In this document: positions 8,593 to 17,616 of the stretch, in pieces
How positions within the stretch are numbered: position 1 is the stretch's first letter
How the letters are laid out: every line of letters starts with the position of its first letter
From: Methanomassiliicoccus sp.
GTDB lineage: Archaea > Thermoplasmatota > Thermoplasmata > Methanomassiliicoccales > Methanomassiliicoccaceae
Direction: 5' to 3'
DNA: 64,000 nt
Assembly (NCBI GenBank): GCA_033485155.1
Contig: JAWQJJ010000002.1
Span: 372,001-436,000 of the forward strand
Translations under genes and position numbers: made by a program
The notes under the pieces: model-generated
What the model saw: the letters and a program-made list of their open reading frames with translations, nothing else
Told to the model about the DNA's origin: nothing
Database searches by the model: none

Positions 8593-9630
8593 TTAAAGGC
8601 GCCCATACGTCTCGCAGGCCTGTCTGAGCATGACCATGTTCTCCAAGGGGCTCTTGAACGGGACCTCGCAGCCGGGAGCGATGACCAGGCCAGGTTCTTT
8701 TCCGTAGAGATCGATGACCTTCCTGACAGCATCCTCTACCTCTGCCGGGGTGTGCTTGAACAGCAGCTCCTGGTGGTTGATGCCGGACATCAGGGTTACC
8801 TTGCCCCGGTACCTGGCGAAGACCTCGGGCAGGTCGACCAGATCGTTGTTGAAGTGGAGGCAGGCCGCCCCCGTCCCCGCCTGCAGGTCCAGATATGGCA
8901 TCTGTGCGTCGTTGTGGATTATGGACCTAAGGCCGAGGGCACGGTAACGCTGGACCTGCGCCTTCACGAACTTGGTATCAAAGGCCCCGCACATATCTTC
9001 CGAGACGAGGGCGCCGGAGGCTCCGCTGTCGTCGATGAACACCTCCTCGATCCCCAGGGCCGACAGCCTCTCGCCGTACAGCTTGAGCGATTCAAGGGCT
9101 ACGGAGACCATCTTCTCTACCACATCCGGTGTGGAGAGAGCGTCCATCATTATGTTCTCATACCCACGCAGTTCGGTGGCTACGAAGAACGGGGACAGGG
9201 TGCTCCCGACGATGGCAATTTCCGTTCCGATTTTGTCTCTCACGATTCGCCCTGCCTTGAGAGGGACAGACCAGAACTCGTCCTCCATTGGGTCAACGAC
9301 AGCGAGGCGGTCGACATCCGCCAGGTCCTTTACAGCGTAGCTGTCAATTCGGGGGTAGAAGTCCTTCTCCGGGAACCGCCAGGTGCTGCCCATGGCCCGG
9401 GCTTCGGTCAGCAGGTCGCCCCACCCCAACATGATGTTGTCGAACCCGAACAGCTCCTGTCCCTTGAGGCACAGGCGGGCGAAGGTCTCGGGGTCATGAA
9501 ATCCTTCCCTGATCGTCAGTCCGGTGGCATTGAGCACGTGCCTCCCGGCGCTGAAGTGTTGATAGAACACCGGTATACGGTCGGGAACATCACCTAGCAT
9601 GGCCGCCTGGAACCTCTCCTTCGAGTTCAT
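8593..9630 (-). CDS. UroD/MtaA-superfamily methyltransferase paralogue
   Basis: About 345 residues, taking the ATG at 9630 (MNSKERFQAAM) because it aligns with the start of the neighbouring MtaA/MtbA. ATG 9660 is an alternative. The TIM-barrel pattern is clear, but the zinc site is changed: where MtaA has H-x-C, this protein has IIHNDAQMP (H-N-D), while the later Cys is kept in APGCEVPF. Such UroD-family proteins often sit beside corrinoid genes as methyltransferases of unknown substrate. It is divergent from ramA, which supports a corrinoid link. The substrate is unknown. Confidence 0.8.
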   Translation of the reverse strand: MNSKERFQAAMLGDVPDRIPVFYQHFSAGRHVLNATGLTIREGFHDPETFARLCLKGQELFGFDNIMLGWGDLLTEARAMGSTWRFPEKDFYPRIDSYAVKDLADVDRLAVVDPMEDEFWSVPLKAGRIVRDKIGTEIAIVGSTLSPFFVATELRGYENIMMDALSTPDVVEKMVSVALESLKLYGERLSALGIEEVFIDDSGASGALVSEDMCGAFDTKFVKAQVQRYRALGLRSIIHNDAQMPYLDLQAGTGAACLHFNNDLVDLPEVFARYRGKVTLMSGINHQELLFKHTPAEVEDAVRKVIDLYGKEPGLVIAPGCEVPFKSPLENMVMLRQACETYGRL

Positions 9631-9766
9631 CGAGGAGAGATGGCCTGAACGATAGTTCATGATTTCGTACCTGATATCCGCTCCGGGTGTGTGCTCGGAG
9701 GGCTCGTCCCATTTTCGTGAGATTCTTTTTATATTCCCATACCGCTCCATCCAGCAGGGAATTTCT

Positions 9767-11407
9767 ATGGGATTTGGAATTGCTCTAGATGTTGGTACTA
9801 GTGGATACCGGACGCATCTCGTCGACCTCTCCAAGAACGGCAAGATAATTTCCACGGCGATCACCATGCGCCATCCGCTCCCGGGCGCCAATATCATGGA
9901 CCACTTGCACTTCTGGCTTGAGAACGGCGCGAACGTCGGTCACAAGATCGTGATGGATACGGTCGGTCGTCTCATCGAGGTGCATGGGGTGGACCCAAAG
10001 ACGATCGACCGGATCGCCGTATGCGGCAACCCTGCCCAGGTCTCAATGTTCGAAGGCATCGAGATCAGGGATCTGGCATATGCCGGCCAGTCCCTTCTGA
10101 AACGCCTCAATGTCAAGGTCCCTGACCGGCGAGCGAAGGTCATCACCGCCGGCGATATCGGTCTTACCGCGGTGAGATCGGAGACTGCGGTGGTTATTCC
10201 TCCGTCGATCCGTCATGAGATTGGCGCCGATGCTCTAGCCATGATCATCAAGTCCAACATGTTGGATGAGAAGGACACCTGCATGGTCACCGACTACGGG
10301 ACCAATGCGGAGATGGGGCTGTACCACGATGGTGAACTATACACCGGCTCGGCCGCGGCCGGTCCGGCTATGGAGGGCCAGGCGATCGACTGTGGAATGC
10401 TCGCCGCCCCCTTCGCCATCTCAGACTTCAGCTTCGCTGAGGACGGGATGTGGAACAACGTGGTGCTCAACGAGCACCTGAAGCCCGTGGTGGGCACCAA
10501 GATGAATCCCTCCACCGGGGACGTCCGGCCAGTCAGTGACATCAGGGCCCGGGGGATCACCGGCACGGGGGTCGTCGCCGCGGTCGCCCTTGGCCTGGAG
10601 TCCGGACTCATTAAGCCGCCATTCATTTGCACGCCGGACAAGCAGCTTCACTTCCAAGATGGGATTGCCTTCGGAGAGCATGATCTCGGCGAGGCCGGTA
10701 AGGCCATGGGCGCCATCCGGGCCGGGCACCGTACACTCATAGAAGAAGTCGGGATCGACGACGCGGATGTCAAGGCCATGTATCTGGCCGGAGCTTCAGG
10801 CACTTACGTGGACCCGATTAAAGCCCAGACGGTAGGAATGGTACCGCGCGTCGTGGAACGGACCGTGCAGGCGGGCAATACTTCCCTGATGATGGCCTAT
10901 GATCTACTGGTCAAGGACGAAGCGGTGGACGAGATGCAGAAGGTGGCCGATTCCATAGCCTCCAAGCACATCATGTTCGCCACCAGCAAGATCTTCGAGG
11001 ACATGTATGTCAATGAGATCGCCTACTGGGGGGAGGGCATGCCCTTCGACCTGTACAACGAATCGCTGCGCGCGGCCGGTCTCCGGCCGTTGCCGCCGAT
11101 CGTCCGCCCGAAGACCACCCGGCGCATCGTCTCCTCGGACATTCCGATCATCGGGGACAAGGGCCTCAAGATACTGGACAACGTCGGCGTGTACCTCATG
11201 GGGGGTTTCGAAGGCTGCATCGGTTGCCGGAAGTGCGCCAAGGAGTGCCCGGAGAGGGCGCTGGAAGTGCTTGATGGCGGGCAATATGGCTACACCATAA
11301 AGATCGCTACCGAGTTCTGCCTGGGCACAGCGTGCAAGAACTGTGAGTCGGTCTGTCCCCAACATGTTTATCGGTTCAGCGACCTGAAGGTCACCGAACG
11401 CAGCTGA
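9767..11407 (+). CDS. ramA: Corrinoid-protein reductive activase, RamA-like
   Basis: About 546 residues. The ASKHA-type ATPase region begins GFGIALDVGTSGYRTHLVDL and continues through VTDYGTNAEMGL, GSAAAGPAMEGQAIDCGM and YLAGASGTYVDP (DUF4445-type activator). The C-terminus has two [4Fe-4S] motifs: CIGCRKCAKECP, and a variant CLGTACKNCESVCP. This is the RamA architecture, which uses ATP and electrons to reduce Co(II) corrinoid proteins that have lost their methyl group. ATG 9767 follows an AGGGA site and a TTTTATATT TATA element near 9726. The longer frame from 9659 has no support. Confidence 0.93.
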   Translation: MGFGIALDVGTSGYRTHLVDLSKNGKIISTAITMRHPLPGANIMDHLHFWLENGANVGHKIVMDTVGRLIEVHGVDPKTIDRIAVCGNPAQVSMFEGIEIRDLAYAGQSLLKRLNVKVPDRRAKVITAGDIGLTAVRSETAVVIPPSIRHEIGADALAMIIKSNMLDEKDTCMVTDYGTNAEMGLYHDGELYTGSAAAGPAMEGQAIDCGMLAAPFAISDFSFAEDGMWNNVVLNEHLKPVVGTKMNPSTGDVRPVSDIRARGITGTGVVAAVALGLESGLIKPPFICTPDKQLHFQDGIAFGEHDLGEAGKAMGAIRAGHRTLIEEVGIDDADVKAMYLAGASGTYVDPIKAQTVGMVPRVVERTVQAGNTSLMMAYDLLVKDEAVDEMQKVADSIASKHIMFATSKIFEDMYVNEIAYWGEGMPFDLYNESLRAAGLRPLPPIVRPKTTRRIVSSDIPIIGDKGLKILDNVGVYLMGGFEGCIGCRKCAKECPERALEVLDGGQYGYTIKIATEFCLGTACKNCESVCPQHVYRFSDLKVTERS

Positions 11408-11574
11408 TCGGGCGACCATTGAGTCCTGATAACTACTTTCCCTCCCTTCCGGGGGGGCAACACCTTTTATTTCTTTTCGACAACGATTAATACATATTAT
11501 GCCATTATGTGAAACGAACTCCACAATCTATCCTCTTCTAGGATTGGTTTTGGAACAATGTTGCAGGGGAAGGC

Positions 11575-12048
11575 ATGGACGAAACCGACCTGAAGATATT
11601 GAGGATGCTGCGGGATAATTCTAGGGAGAGCTTAGGCAAGATATCCGAGGTTTTAGGCATATCAAAGGCTACGGTTTCCCGCCGTCTGTCTCGGATGGAG
11701 CAGGAGGGCTATATCACCCAATACACCGTGGTCACGAACCCCAGCCGAATGGGCTTGATGAAAGGGATCATCGCGTTGGAGATCATGGGCACGGCGGTCA
11801 ACGCGGTCATCGATCAGTTGCGTGGATACAGGGAGATCGAGTCGGTCATGAGGGTGTTCGGTGACCACGGGCTCGTCTGCATGGTCTATACCAAGAGCGT
11901 AGATTCCCTCTACGAGCTCATACAGAATGAGATTCTCAAGATCCCTAACGTCCATAACGTGGAAGTCGACATCGTGATCGACCGCATGGTCATCAACCCC
12001 AATGCCGAGTTGGAAGCTCCGATCCTCTCGGCTCAAGGGGCCAAGTGA
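11575..12048 (+). CDS. Lrp/AsnC-family transcription regulator
   Basis: A 157-residue protein with an N-terminal winged helix (LKILRMLRDNSRESLGKISEVLGISKATVSRRLSRMEQEGYI is the classical Lrp HTH, cited here by its ends only) and a C-terminal RAM-like domain with GDHGLVCMVYTKS and IPNVHNVEVDIVIDRMV. Preceded by a TATA-like AATACATATTATG near 11490 and a GGGGAAGGC site. It is tail-to-tail with the SAM methyltransferase gene, with no gap. The ligand and targets are unknown; its position between ramA and the mcr block makes methanogenesis genes reasonable candidates. Confidence 0.88.
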   Translation: MDETDLKILRMLRDNSRESLGKISEVLGISKATVSRRLSRMEQEGYITQYTVVTNPSRMGLMKGIIALEIMGTAVNAVIDQLRGYREIESVMRVFGDHGLVCMVYTKSVDSLYELIQNEILKIPNVHNVEVDIVIDRMVINPNAELEAPILSAQGAK

Positions 12049-12879
12049 TCATTCAATGAGACAGACCCATCGATCGTAGAAGCGGTCATTCTCGTTCTCG
12101 AACACCCGGACCTTCTTCTGCTCTCCCAGAGCCCACATCTTCACAAGATCGGCCTCTTTCTGGCTCTCCACAGTGACCATGGTCTCGGCGGAGAGGTCCA
12201 TCAGCTCATGAAGGATGGCGCTCCAGATCAGCGAGGTGAAGTCATTGATGGTGCCGGCCATGAGAGCAAGACCAAGCTCGGCGGGGCGTACATAATGCCC
12301 GGCTAGGGTGGCGTCGATGAGCATGGTTTCCTCGGGGAGCAGCCGTCCCTTGGAGAGGCCGAGGGATAGTAGAGTCGGGTCGTTGTCATAGGCCAGTGGG
12401 TTCAATCCCATCTCCCTCAGGACTGCCGCCCCCATGCCCGACCCGCACCCGCAGTCCAGGCAGGTCTCTCCCTTCCGGTCCCCCCACACGTCGGCAATAA
12501 GCATTTTCACCAGTCTCGCCCGCTCTGGGGAGAAGTCCTCCATGGCCGGGGCATTATTCCTCATAAGGTCTAGGGAGTAATACTCCCTGGTCGCCCTCAT
12601 CCATTCTTCCTGGGTCGTCCTTACGATCTCCCCATCCAGCTGCTCGAACTTCTCTACCGCTTCCAGGCTGGGGCCTCTGAGGATGAAGTTAGTGCCTCTC
12701 CATCCCTTGTCCGTGAGGAGGGCGAGGCAGAGGGGCCAGTCCTGCTCATCGACCAACAGCCTGGCCTCCGACGCCTCATCGCCGAGGAGCATCACGGTGA
12801 AGGACTCATCCGGGAGCAGGTTGAACGCGGGCTCGTTGAACGCTAGTTCAGGGAGATCCATGATCTTTTCGACCTTCAT
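12049..12879 (-). CDS. SAM-dependent methyltransferase, candidate McrA-modifying enzyme
   Basis: A 276-residue protein. The C-terminal half is a class I methyltransferase: ETCLDCGCGSGMGAAVL is motif I, LAYDNDPTLLSLG motif II, and DATLAGHYV follows. The N-terminal 110 residues are a separate domain I do not recognise. It is divergent from ycaO-tfuA across a 101-bp shared promoter and lies just upstream of the mcr operon. Since McrA carries methylated His, Arg, Gln and Cys residues, an Mcr-modifying role is a reasonable inference, but nothing in the sequence names the substrate. Confidence 0.75.
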   Translation of the reverse strand: MKVEKIMDLPELAFNEPAFNLLPDESFTVMLLGDEASEARLLVDEQDWPLCLALLTDKGWRGTNFILRGPSLEAVEKFEQLDGEIVRTTQEEWMRATREYYSLDLMRNNAPAMEDFSPERARLVKMLIADVWGDRKGETCLDCGCGSGMGAAVLREMGLNPLAYDNDPTLLSLGLSKGRLLPEETMLIDATLAGHYVRPAELGLALMAGTINDFTSLIWSAILHELMDLSAETMVTVESQKEADLVKMWALGEQKKVRVFENENDRFYDRWVCLIE

Positions 12880-12980
12880 GGGTGGACCGGCAGTAGACAG
12901 GACACCCGCGTATATTATCTTGGTGCCAGGTCCGAGGATGCTTCGAGAAGTTTATAATCGGGGGAGGGCATGGCGACAGC

Positions 12981-14183
12981 ATGTTGTTGGGACCCCGACC
13001 CAAGCGGTCGACCTCGGACGGGGAGAGAGCGGTGGACCCCATGGAGACCCTGGAAAGGGTCGAACCCCTGATGAAGAAGGCGGGGATCACCAGGCTTGCG
13101 GACATTACCGATCTGGACCGCATAGGCATCCCGGTGTTCTCGGCCATCCGCCCTTCGGCGGAGAGCGGGGCGATATCGGTCTACAACGGAAAGGGTCTGA
13201 CCAAGGAGGAGGCCAAGGTATCGGCGCTGATGGAAGGTTTCGAACGTTACAGCGCCGAGGTCCGGGGATTCAATATCGTGCGCAAGGGTGTGGAGGAGTT
13301 CATGGAGTCCCATAATGCCGTCGACCCCATGGAGCTGATACTGACCCCCGCCTCAGCCTTTCATCTGCTGAAACAGCCGGTGGGGTGGGTCAAGGGCTAC
13401 GACCTGAATGGCATGGAGGAGATATGGGTACCGGCAAGTGCGGTCTTCCACCCCTACGTCTCGCGGTTGGACCTTGCGCTGTTCCGCACCTCCACCAATG
13501 GCCTCGCCTCCGGCAACAACCTCGAAGAGGCGGTGCTGCACGGCCTATGCGAAGTCATTGAGCGTGACGCATGGTCCCTAGTCGAAGGACGCCGCAAGAT
13601 CCAGGGCGACATCGTGCTTCCCGAGGACGGTCCGGTCAAGAGGTTGATGAACATGTTTACGTCCAAGGGGGTGGAGGTCCACCTGAAGAACCTCACCTCG
13701 GACATCGGGGTGCCTACCATCGCCGCAGCGGCCGACGACGTGGTCATGCAAGACCCCGCGCTCCTTACTTTGGGCATCGGGACCCATCTGAACCCTGAGG
13801 TCGCGGCGATCAAGGCCCTCCTCGAGGTGGCCCAAAGTCGGCTTACCCAGATCCACGGGGCGAGGGAGGACACGGTGCAAGGGGAGCATTCCCGCAAGCT
13901 CGGCTATGAGCGGATGAAGCGCATCAACAAGATGTGGTTGACCGAGGGCGGCCCCGGGGTCGAGCTTTCCGACCTGCCTTGCATGGACACCGACGATATC
14001 TTCGACGACCTTCAGGTCGTCCGCTCCCAGCTCAACTCCCGGGGGCTCAAGAGCACCGTGGTAGTGGACCTCACCCGTAAGGACCTCGGCATCCCGGTGG
14101 TCCGGGTCATCGTTCCCGGGCTGGAGGTTTTCGCCATCGACGAGGACCGGGTGGGACCAAGGATGATGGGAGGTATGGTCTGA
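12981..14183 (+). CDS. ycaO: YcaO protein, McrA thioglycine synthesis
   Basis: A 400-residue ATP-dependent cyclodehydratase-like enzyme that activates a backbone amide by phosphorylation. Family landmarks include SALMEGFERYSAE, GLASGNNLEEAVLHGLCEVIERDAWS and TLGIGTHLNPEVAAIKALLEVAQSR. In methanogens the YcaO-TfuA pair is known to convert Gly to thioglycine in the McrA active site. Here the pair lies directly upstream of mcrBDGA and the tfuA frame overlaps the ycaO stop, which fits the same role. Start ATG 12981 lies 12-20 bp past a GGGGGAGGG tract. Confidence 0.93.
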   Translation: MLLGPRPKRSTSDGERAVDPMETLERVEPLMKKAGITRLADITDLDRIGIPVFSAIRPSAESGAISVYNGKGLTKEEAKVSALMEGFERYSAEVRGFNIVRKGVEEFMESHNAVDPMELILTPASAFHLLKQPVGWVKGYDLNGMEEIWVPASAVFHPYVSRLDLALFRTSTNGLASGNNLEEAVLHGLCEVIERDAWSLVEGRRKIQGDIVLPEDGPVKRLMNMFTSKGVEVHLKNLTSDIGVPTIAAAADDVVMQDPALLTLGIGTHLNPEVAAIKALLEVAQSRLTQIHGAREDTVQGEHSRKLGYERMKRINKMWLTEGGPGVELSDLPCMDTDDIFDDLQVVRSQLNSRGLKSTVVVDLTRKDLGIPVVRVIVPGLEVFAIDEDRVGPRMMGGMV

Positions 14184-14824
14184 GGCCAGTCATCTATCTG
14201 GGGCCCAGCCTGGAGCTGGAGAGGGCGAGAGAGATCCTGGACGCCGATTATCGACCGCCGGTGAAGCGGGGTGATCTGATGGCCCTGCCTCCCGAGGTCG
14301 ACACTGTGGGGATAATCGATGGCGTCCTTCTTACCGACGCTGCGGTCGGTCACCGGGAGATACTTTCCCTGTTGGATCGCGGCGTTAAGGTCTACGGAGC
14401 AAGCAGCATGGGCGCCTTGAGGGCGGCCGAGCTCTCCGACCTCGGGATGATCGGTATCGGGAGAATATTCGCGGAGTACGCATCCGGTAGGATCAACGGC
14501 GATGATGAGGTGGTGCTCGCCTACGATCCGTTCTCTCAACGGGCGTTGTCCGAACCGCTCATAAACCTCCGACTCAACCTCGAGGCCGCCGCTGAGTGTG
14601 GGATCATAAGCACCGATTCCGTTGAGAGCCTCATCGCGTCGCTCAAGCATACATACTACCCGAAAAGAACGTATGATTATCTTTATCAAATCTCTAAAAT
14701 AGAAATGAAAAATGAGGAGTTAGAAGCCCTCGTGAAATTTCTAAAAAACGAAGGAATGGACTACAAGCAAAATGATGCGATTTTGCTACTTAGGGCCGTT
14801 AAGGATGGATGCGATTTTTTTTGA
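14180..14824 (+). CDS. tfuA: TfuA protein, YcaO partner; apparent CTG start
   Basis: TfuA works with YcaO in thioamidation, probably delivering sulfur. The conserved N-terminus VIYLGPSLELERA lies upstream of the first ATG (14278), and no ATG, GTG or TTG occurs in frame between the family N-terminus and the ycaO coding end. The best start is CTG 14180-14182, which overlaps the ycaO stop TGA by two bases and follows a GGGAGGT site (14168-14174) at normal spacing. This gives 214 residues with RPPVKRGDLMAL, VYGASSMGALRAAEL and a C-terminal helical region. The last ~180 bp are AT-rich. Confidence 0.85.
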   Translation: MRPVIYLGPSLELERAREILDADYRPPVKRGDLMALPPEVDTVGIIDGVLLTDAAVGHREILSLLDRGVKVYGASSMGALRAAELSDLGMIGIGRIFAEYASGRINGDDEVVLAYDPFSQRALSEPLINLRLNLEAAAECGIISTDSVESLIASLKHTYYPKRTYDYLYQISKIEMKNEELEALVKFLKNEGMDYKQNDAILLLRAVKDGCDFF

Positions 14825-15072
14825 AAAATTAACCGGTGTTAACAAAATCCGAGACGTTCTGGCACATACCCAAAAATCACGATTGTTTACGGTGGTTGGT
14901 GTATCCAACCAGCACCATGTTTATATGTCTCTCTTTGCTTATGGGGCATGACATAGGGGATTCGATTTTCATCGTTAGGGGCTCACTCGGACGATGAGGA
15001 TCATTCAATTTTCTTAGCCCGGTCGGGGGGACTCTGCCGGGTGAGGGACAACAATTGAATGGAGGTAGAAAT
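14825..15072 (+). promoter_or_regulatory. mcr operon promoter and structured 5' leader
   Basis: Within this 248-bp gap, TTAAC-CGGT-GTTAA (14829-14842) is a perfect inverted repeat. A TATA-like TTTATATG lies at 14920-14927, predicting a leader of about 120 nt. Before the start codon, CATTCAATT (15002-15010) pairs with AATTGAATG (15053-15061), and CCCGG (15018-15022) pairs with CCGGG (15037-15041) inside it. The outer stem takes up the first bases of the GGAGGT ribosome-binding site (15061-15066), so the fold could limit mcrB translation. Confidence 0.6.
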
Positions 15073-16392
15073 TTGGCGAAATACAAGGACAAGATAGACT
15101 TGTATGACGACAGGGGTAAGCTTATCGAGAAGGATGTACCCCTTGAGGCGATCAGCCCTCTGAACAACGACGCTGTGAAGCGGATTGCATCCTTGGCCAA
15201 GAGAACCATCGCCGTGGACATGCCTGGACTTGAGAAGAGCCTCAAGACCGGACGCGTCGGCGGTGGATATATCAAGGGCAAGGAGATCGACGCTGCGGTC
15301 GTTGCGAACGGCGAAAAGCTCGCGAAGAGGGTCAAGGACATCCTGAAGGTCGACAAGGACGATGACACCGAGGTCAAGGTCATCATGGACGGGAAGAGGA
15401 TGATTATCCAGGTCCCGACCAACCGTGTCGACGCTGGTGTCGAGTACACCACCGGCTTCACTTCGGCTGCTGCCGCCCTTACCCAGGCCGTCATCGACGA
15501 GTTCAACGTGGACATGTTCCACGCGAACATGGTAAAGGGAGCTGTATGGGGCAGATATCCCCAGACCCTGAACTTCCTGGGCTCCAACCTGAAGTCCATC
15601 CTGGAGGTTCCGCAGAACAACGAGGGTGCCGGTTACGCCCTTAGGAACATCATGGCCAACCACCTTGTCGCTCTGTCCGGCAAGAACTCGATGAACGCTG
15701 CCGCTCTGGCTTCGATCTTCGAGCAGACTGCGATGTTCGAGCTTGGTGACGCCATTGGACCTTTTGAGAGGTACCACCTGCTCGGTCTGGCCTACCAGGG
15801 CCTGAATGCGAACAACATGACCGTTGACCTCGTCAAGGAGAACGGCAAGACCGGTACCGTCGGGACCGTTGTTGAGTCCGTCGTCGGCCGCGCCCTCGAA
15901 GACAAGGTCATCAAGGTCAAGGAGAAGCTGCCCTCTGGATACAAGGTGTACACCACCAACGACTTCCCGCTGTGGAACGCCTACGCGGCCAGCGGTATGC
16001 TCGCTGCTTGCATGGTTAACATCGGTGCTGCCAGAGCGTCCCAGGCTGTTCCTGCGACCATCCTGTACTTCAACGACCTGCTCGAGCACGAGACCGGTCT
16101 GCCTGGTGTCGACTTCGGTCGGGCCATGGGTGTGTCCGTCGGTATGTCCTTCTTCAGCCACTCCATCTATGGTGGTGGCGGACCTGGTCTGTTCCACGGT
16201 AACCACGTCGTGACCAAGCACTCCAAGGGATTCGTTATCCCGTGCATCGCCGCTTCCTGCTCCCTTGATGCGGGTACCCAGTACTTCTCGCCTGAGAGCA
16301 CCTCTTCCCTGGTTAGGGATGTGTTCGGCGACATTCCCGAGTTCAAGGCCCCGTTGAAGGCGATTGGCAAGGAGGCCAAGAAGCTGAAGTAA
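15073..16392 (+). CDS. mcrB: Methyl-coenzyme M reductase beta subunit
   Basis: Beta subunit of the alpha2-beta2-gamma2 enzyme that makes methane from methyl-CoM and CoB. About 439 residues. I take TTG 15073 as start: it gives the family N-terminus [15 protein letters not shown] and lies 6 nt after GGAGGT. The frame extends to a TTG at 15055, but that would place the ribosome-binding site inside the gene. Family motifs include [40 protein letters not shown] and [19 protein letters not shown] (given as pattern ends of longer conserved blocks). First gene of mcrBDGA. Confidence 0.97.
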   Translation: MAKYKDKIDLYDDRGKLIEKDVPLEAISPLNNDAVKRIASLAKRTIAVDMPGLEKSLKTGRVGGGYIKGKEIDAAVVANGEKLAKRVKDILKVDKDDDTEVKVIMDGKRMIIQVPTNRVDAGVEYTTGFTSAAAALTQAVIDEFNVDMFHANMVKGAVWGRYPQTLNFLGSNLKSILEVPQNNEGAGYALRNIMANHLVALSGKNSMNAAALASIFEQTAMFELGDAIGPFERYHLLGLAYQGLNANNMTVDLVKENGKTGTVGTVVESVVGRALEDKVIKVKEKLPSGYKVYTTNDFPLWNAYAASGMLAACMVNIGAARASQAVPATILYFNDLLEHETGLPGVDFGRAMGVSVGMSFFSHSIYGGGGPGLFHGNHVVTKHSKGFVIPCIAASCSLDAGTQYFSPESTSSLVRDVFGDIPEFKAPLKAIGKEAKKLK

Positions 16393-16410
16393 GCGGTCTG
16401 GTGTAGCCTG

Positions 16411-16833
16411 ATGACGATGAATGATGCCCCCGAAGCTGTCCCGTTGCCGGAGATCCTGATATTTCCAAACAGGTTGCTCAAGGCCGAAACGACCGAGAAG
16501 CTCCTGAACAGGATCTATACAGTCCCCCATGTGAGGCAGGTCAATATCGCTGGCGAGGGATTGCCAGCGGTTCTGAGTTCTGGCCCCAACAAGGGATTGC
16601 CCAACGAGCACCCTGAACGAAGGGTGATTACAGTCAAGGACAAGCAGGTCGAACTACGCCTGCTGGTAGGGAGGGTGTTCGTCGAGATCGACGACATCGA
16701 CCATGTCCAGCAAGCACTGGAGGAGATCGACAGCATTTGTACTGAACTCCTCCCGTTCGGGTTCAACCTGGAAGTGGGCAGATATTCGAAGTACAGGCCT
16801 ACCGTGACCGATTACAGGAAATGCAAGAGGTAA
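16411..16833 (+). CDS. mcrD: Methyl-coenzyme M reductase operon protein D
   Basis: A 140-residue Mcr assembly-associated protein. Recognisable parts are [45 protein letters not shown] and GRVFVEIDD. McrD binds apo-Mcr and is not part of the mature enzyme. It follows mcrB by 18 bp and its end lies just before mcrG. mcrC, which often sits next in other methanogens, is absent here and found beside atwA at 24033. Confidence 0.93.
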   Translation: MTMNDAPEAVPLPEILIFPNRLLKAETTEKLLNRIYTVPHVRQVNIAGEGLPAVLSSGPNKGLPNEHPERRVITVKDKQVELRLLVGRVFVEIDDIDHVQQALEEIDSICTELLPFGFNLEVGRYSKYRPTVTDYRKCKR

Positions 16834-16838
16834 TCACT

Positions 16839-17612
16839 ATGGCATACCAAGCTCAGTTCTATCCTGGCGACAGCCAGGTCGCCAAGAACAGGCGCCGGTA
16901 CATGGACCCTTCCCAGAAGCTGAAGAAGCTCAGGGATGTCGCCATGGACGACGTCGTTAGGATCATGGGCCACAGGGCCCCCGGAGAAGACTACAAGAGC
17001 ATTCACCCCCCACTGGAGGAGGGCAACGAGCCGGATGACCTCATCCGCAAGTTGGTCACCCCCATCGAGGGCGCCAAGAAGGGCGACAGGATCAGATACA
17101 TCCAGTTCACCGACTCGGTGTACTTCGCCCCCATGGTTCCCTACCTTAGGGCCTGGATGTACATGACCAGGATGCGCGGTTTCGACACCGGTACCCTTTC
17201 CGGCAGGCAGATCATCGAAATGAGAGAGAGGGATCTGGAGAAGGCCGCTAAGGAGCTCATCGACAACGAGACCTTCGACCCCGCCAAGACTGGTATCAGG
17301 GGCGCCACTGTGCACGGGCACGCTTGCAGGCTGGACGAGAACGGCCTGATGTTCGATGCCTGGCAGAGGTACCGCTGGAACGCCAAGAAGGGCGAGGTTG
17401 AGTACGTAAAGGACCAGGTCGCTCTGCCGCTGGACAAGCCCATCTCTGTGGGCAAGCCCCTGCCGGACGCTGACCTCAAGAAGATGACCACCATCTTCAG
17501 GGCCGATGGAGTTGACATGAGGGACGACCCCGAGGTCATGGCCATGAACCTGAGGATACACAGGCTGAGGACCCTCTGCGGGTTCCAGGCTTACGCCCTG
17601 AAGGGGGAGTAA
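16839..17612 (+). CDS. mcrG: Methyl-coenzyme M reductase gamma subunit
   Basis: A 257-residue subunit that helps form the F430 and substrate channel. The start is ATG 16839 ([10 protein letters not shown]), after an AGAGGTAATC site inside the mcrD 3' end; the frame opens at 16821 but the upstream six codons are not family sequence. Conserved stretches include [20 protein letters not shown] and [21 protein letters not shown] (cited by their cores). Cotranscribed in mcrBDGA. Confidence 0.96.
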   Translation: MAYQAQFYPGDSQVAKNRRRYMDPSQKLKKLRDVAMDDVVRIMGHRAPGEDYKSIHPPLEEGNEPDDLIRKLVTPIEGAKKGDRIRYIQFTDSVYFAPMVPYLRAWMYMTRMRGFDTGTLSGRQIIEMRERDLEKAAKELIDNETFDPAKTGIRGATVHGHACRLDENGLMFDAWQRYRWNAKKGEVEYVKDQVALPLDKPISVGKPLPDADLKKMTTIFRADGVDMRDDPEVMAMNLRIHRLRTLCGFQAYALKGE

Positions 17613-17616
17613 AACT

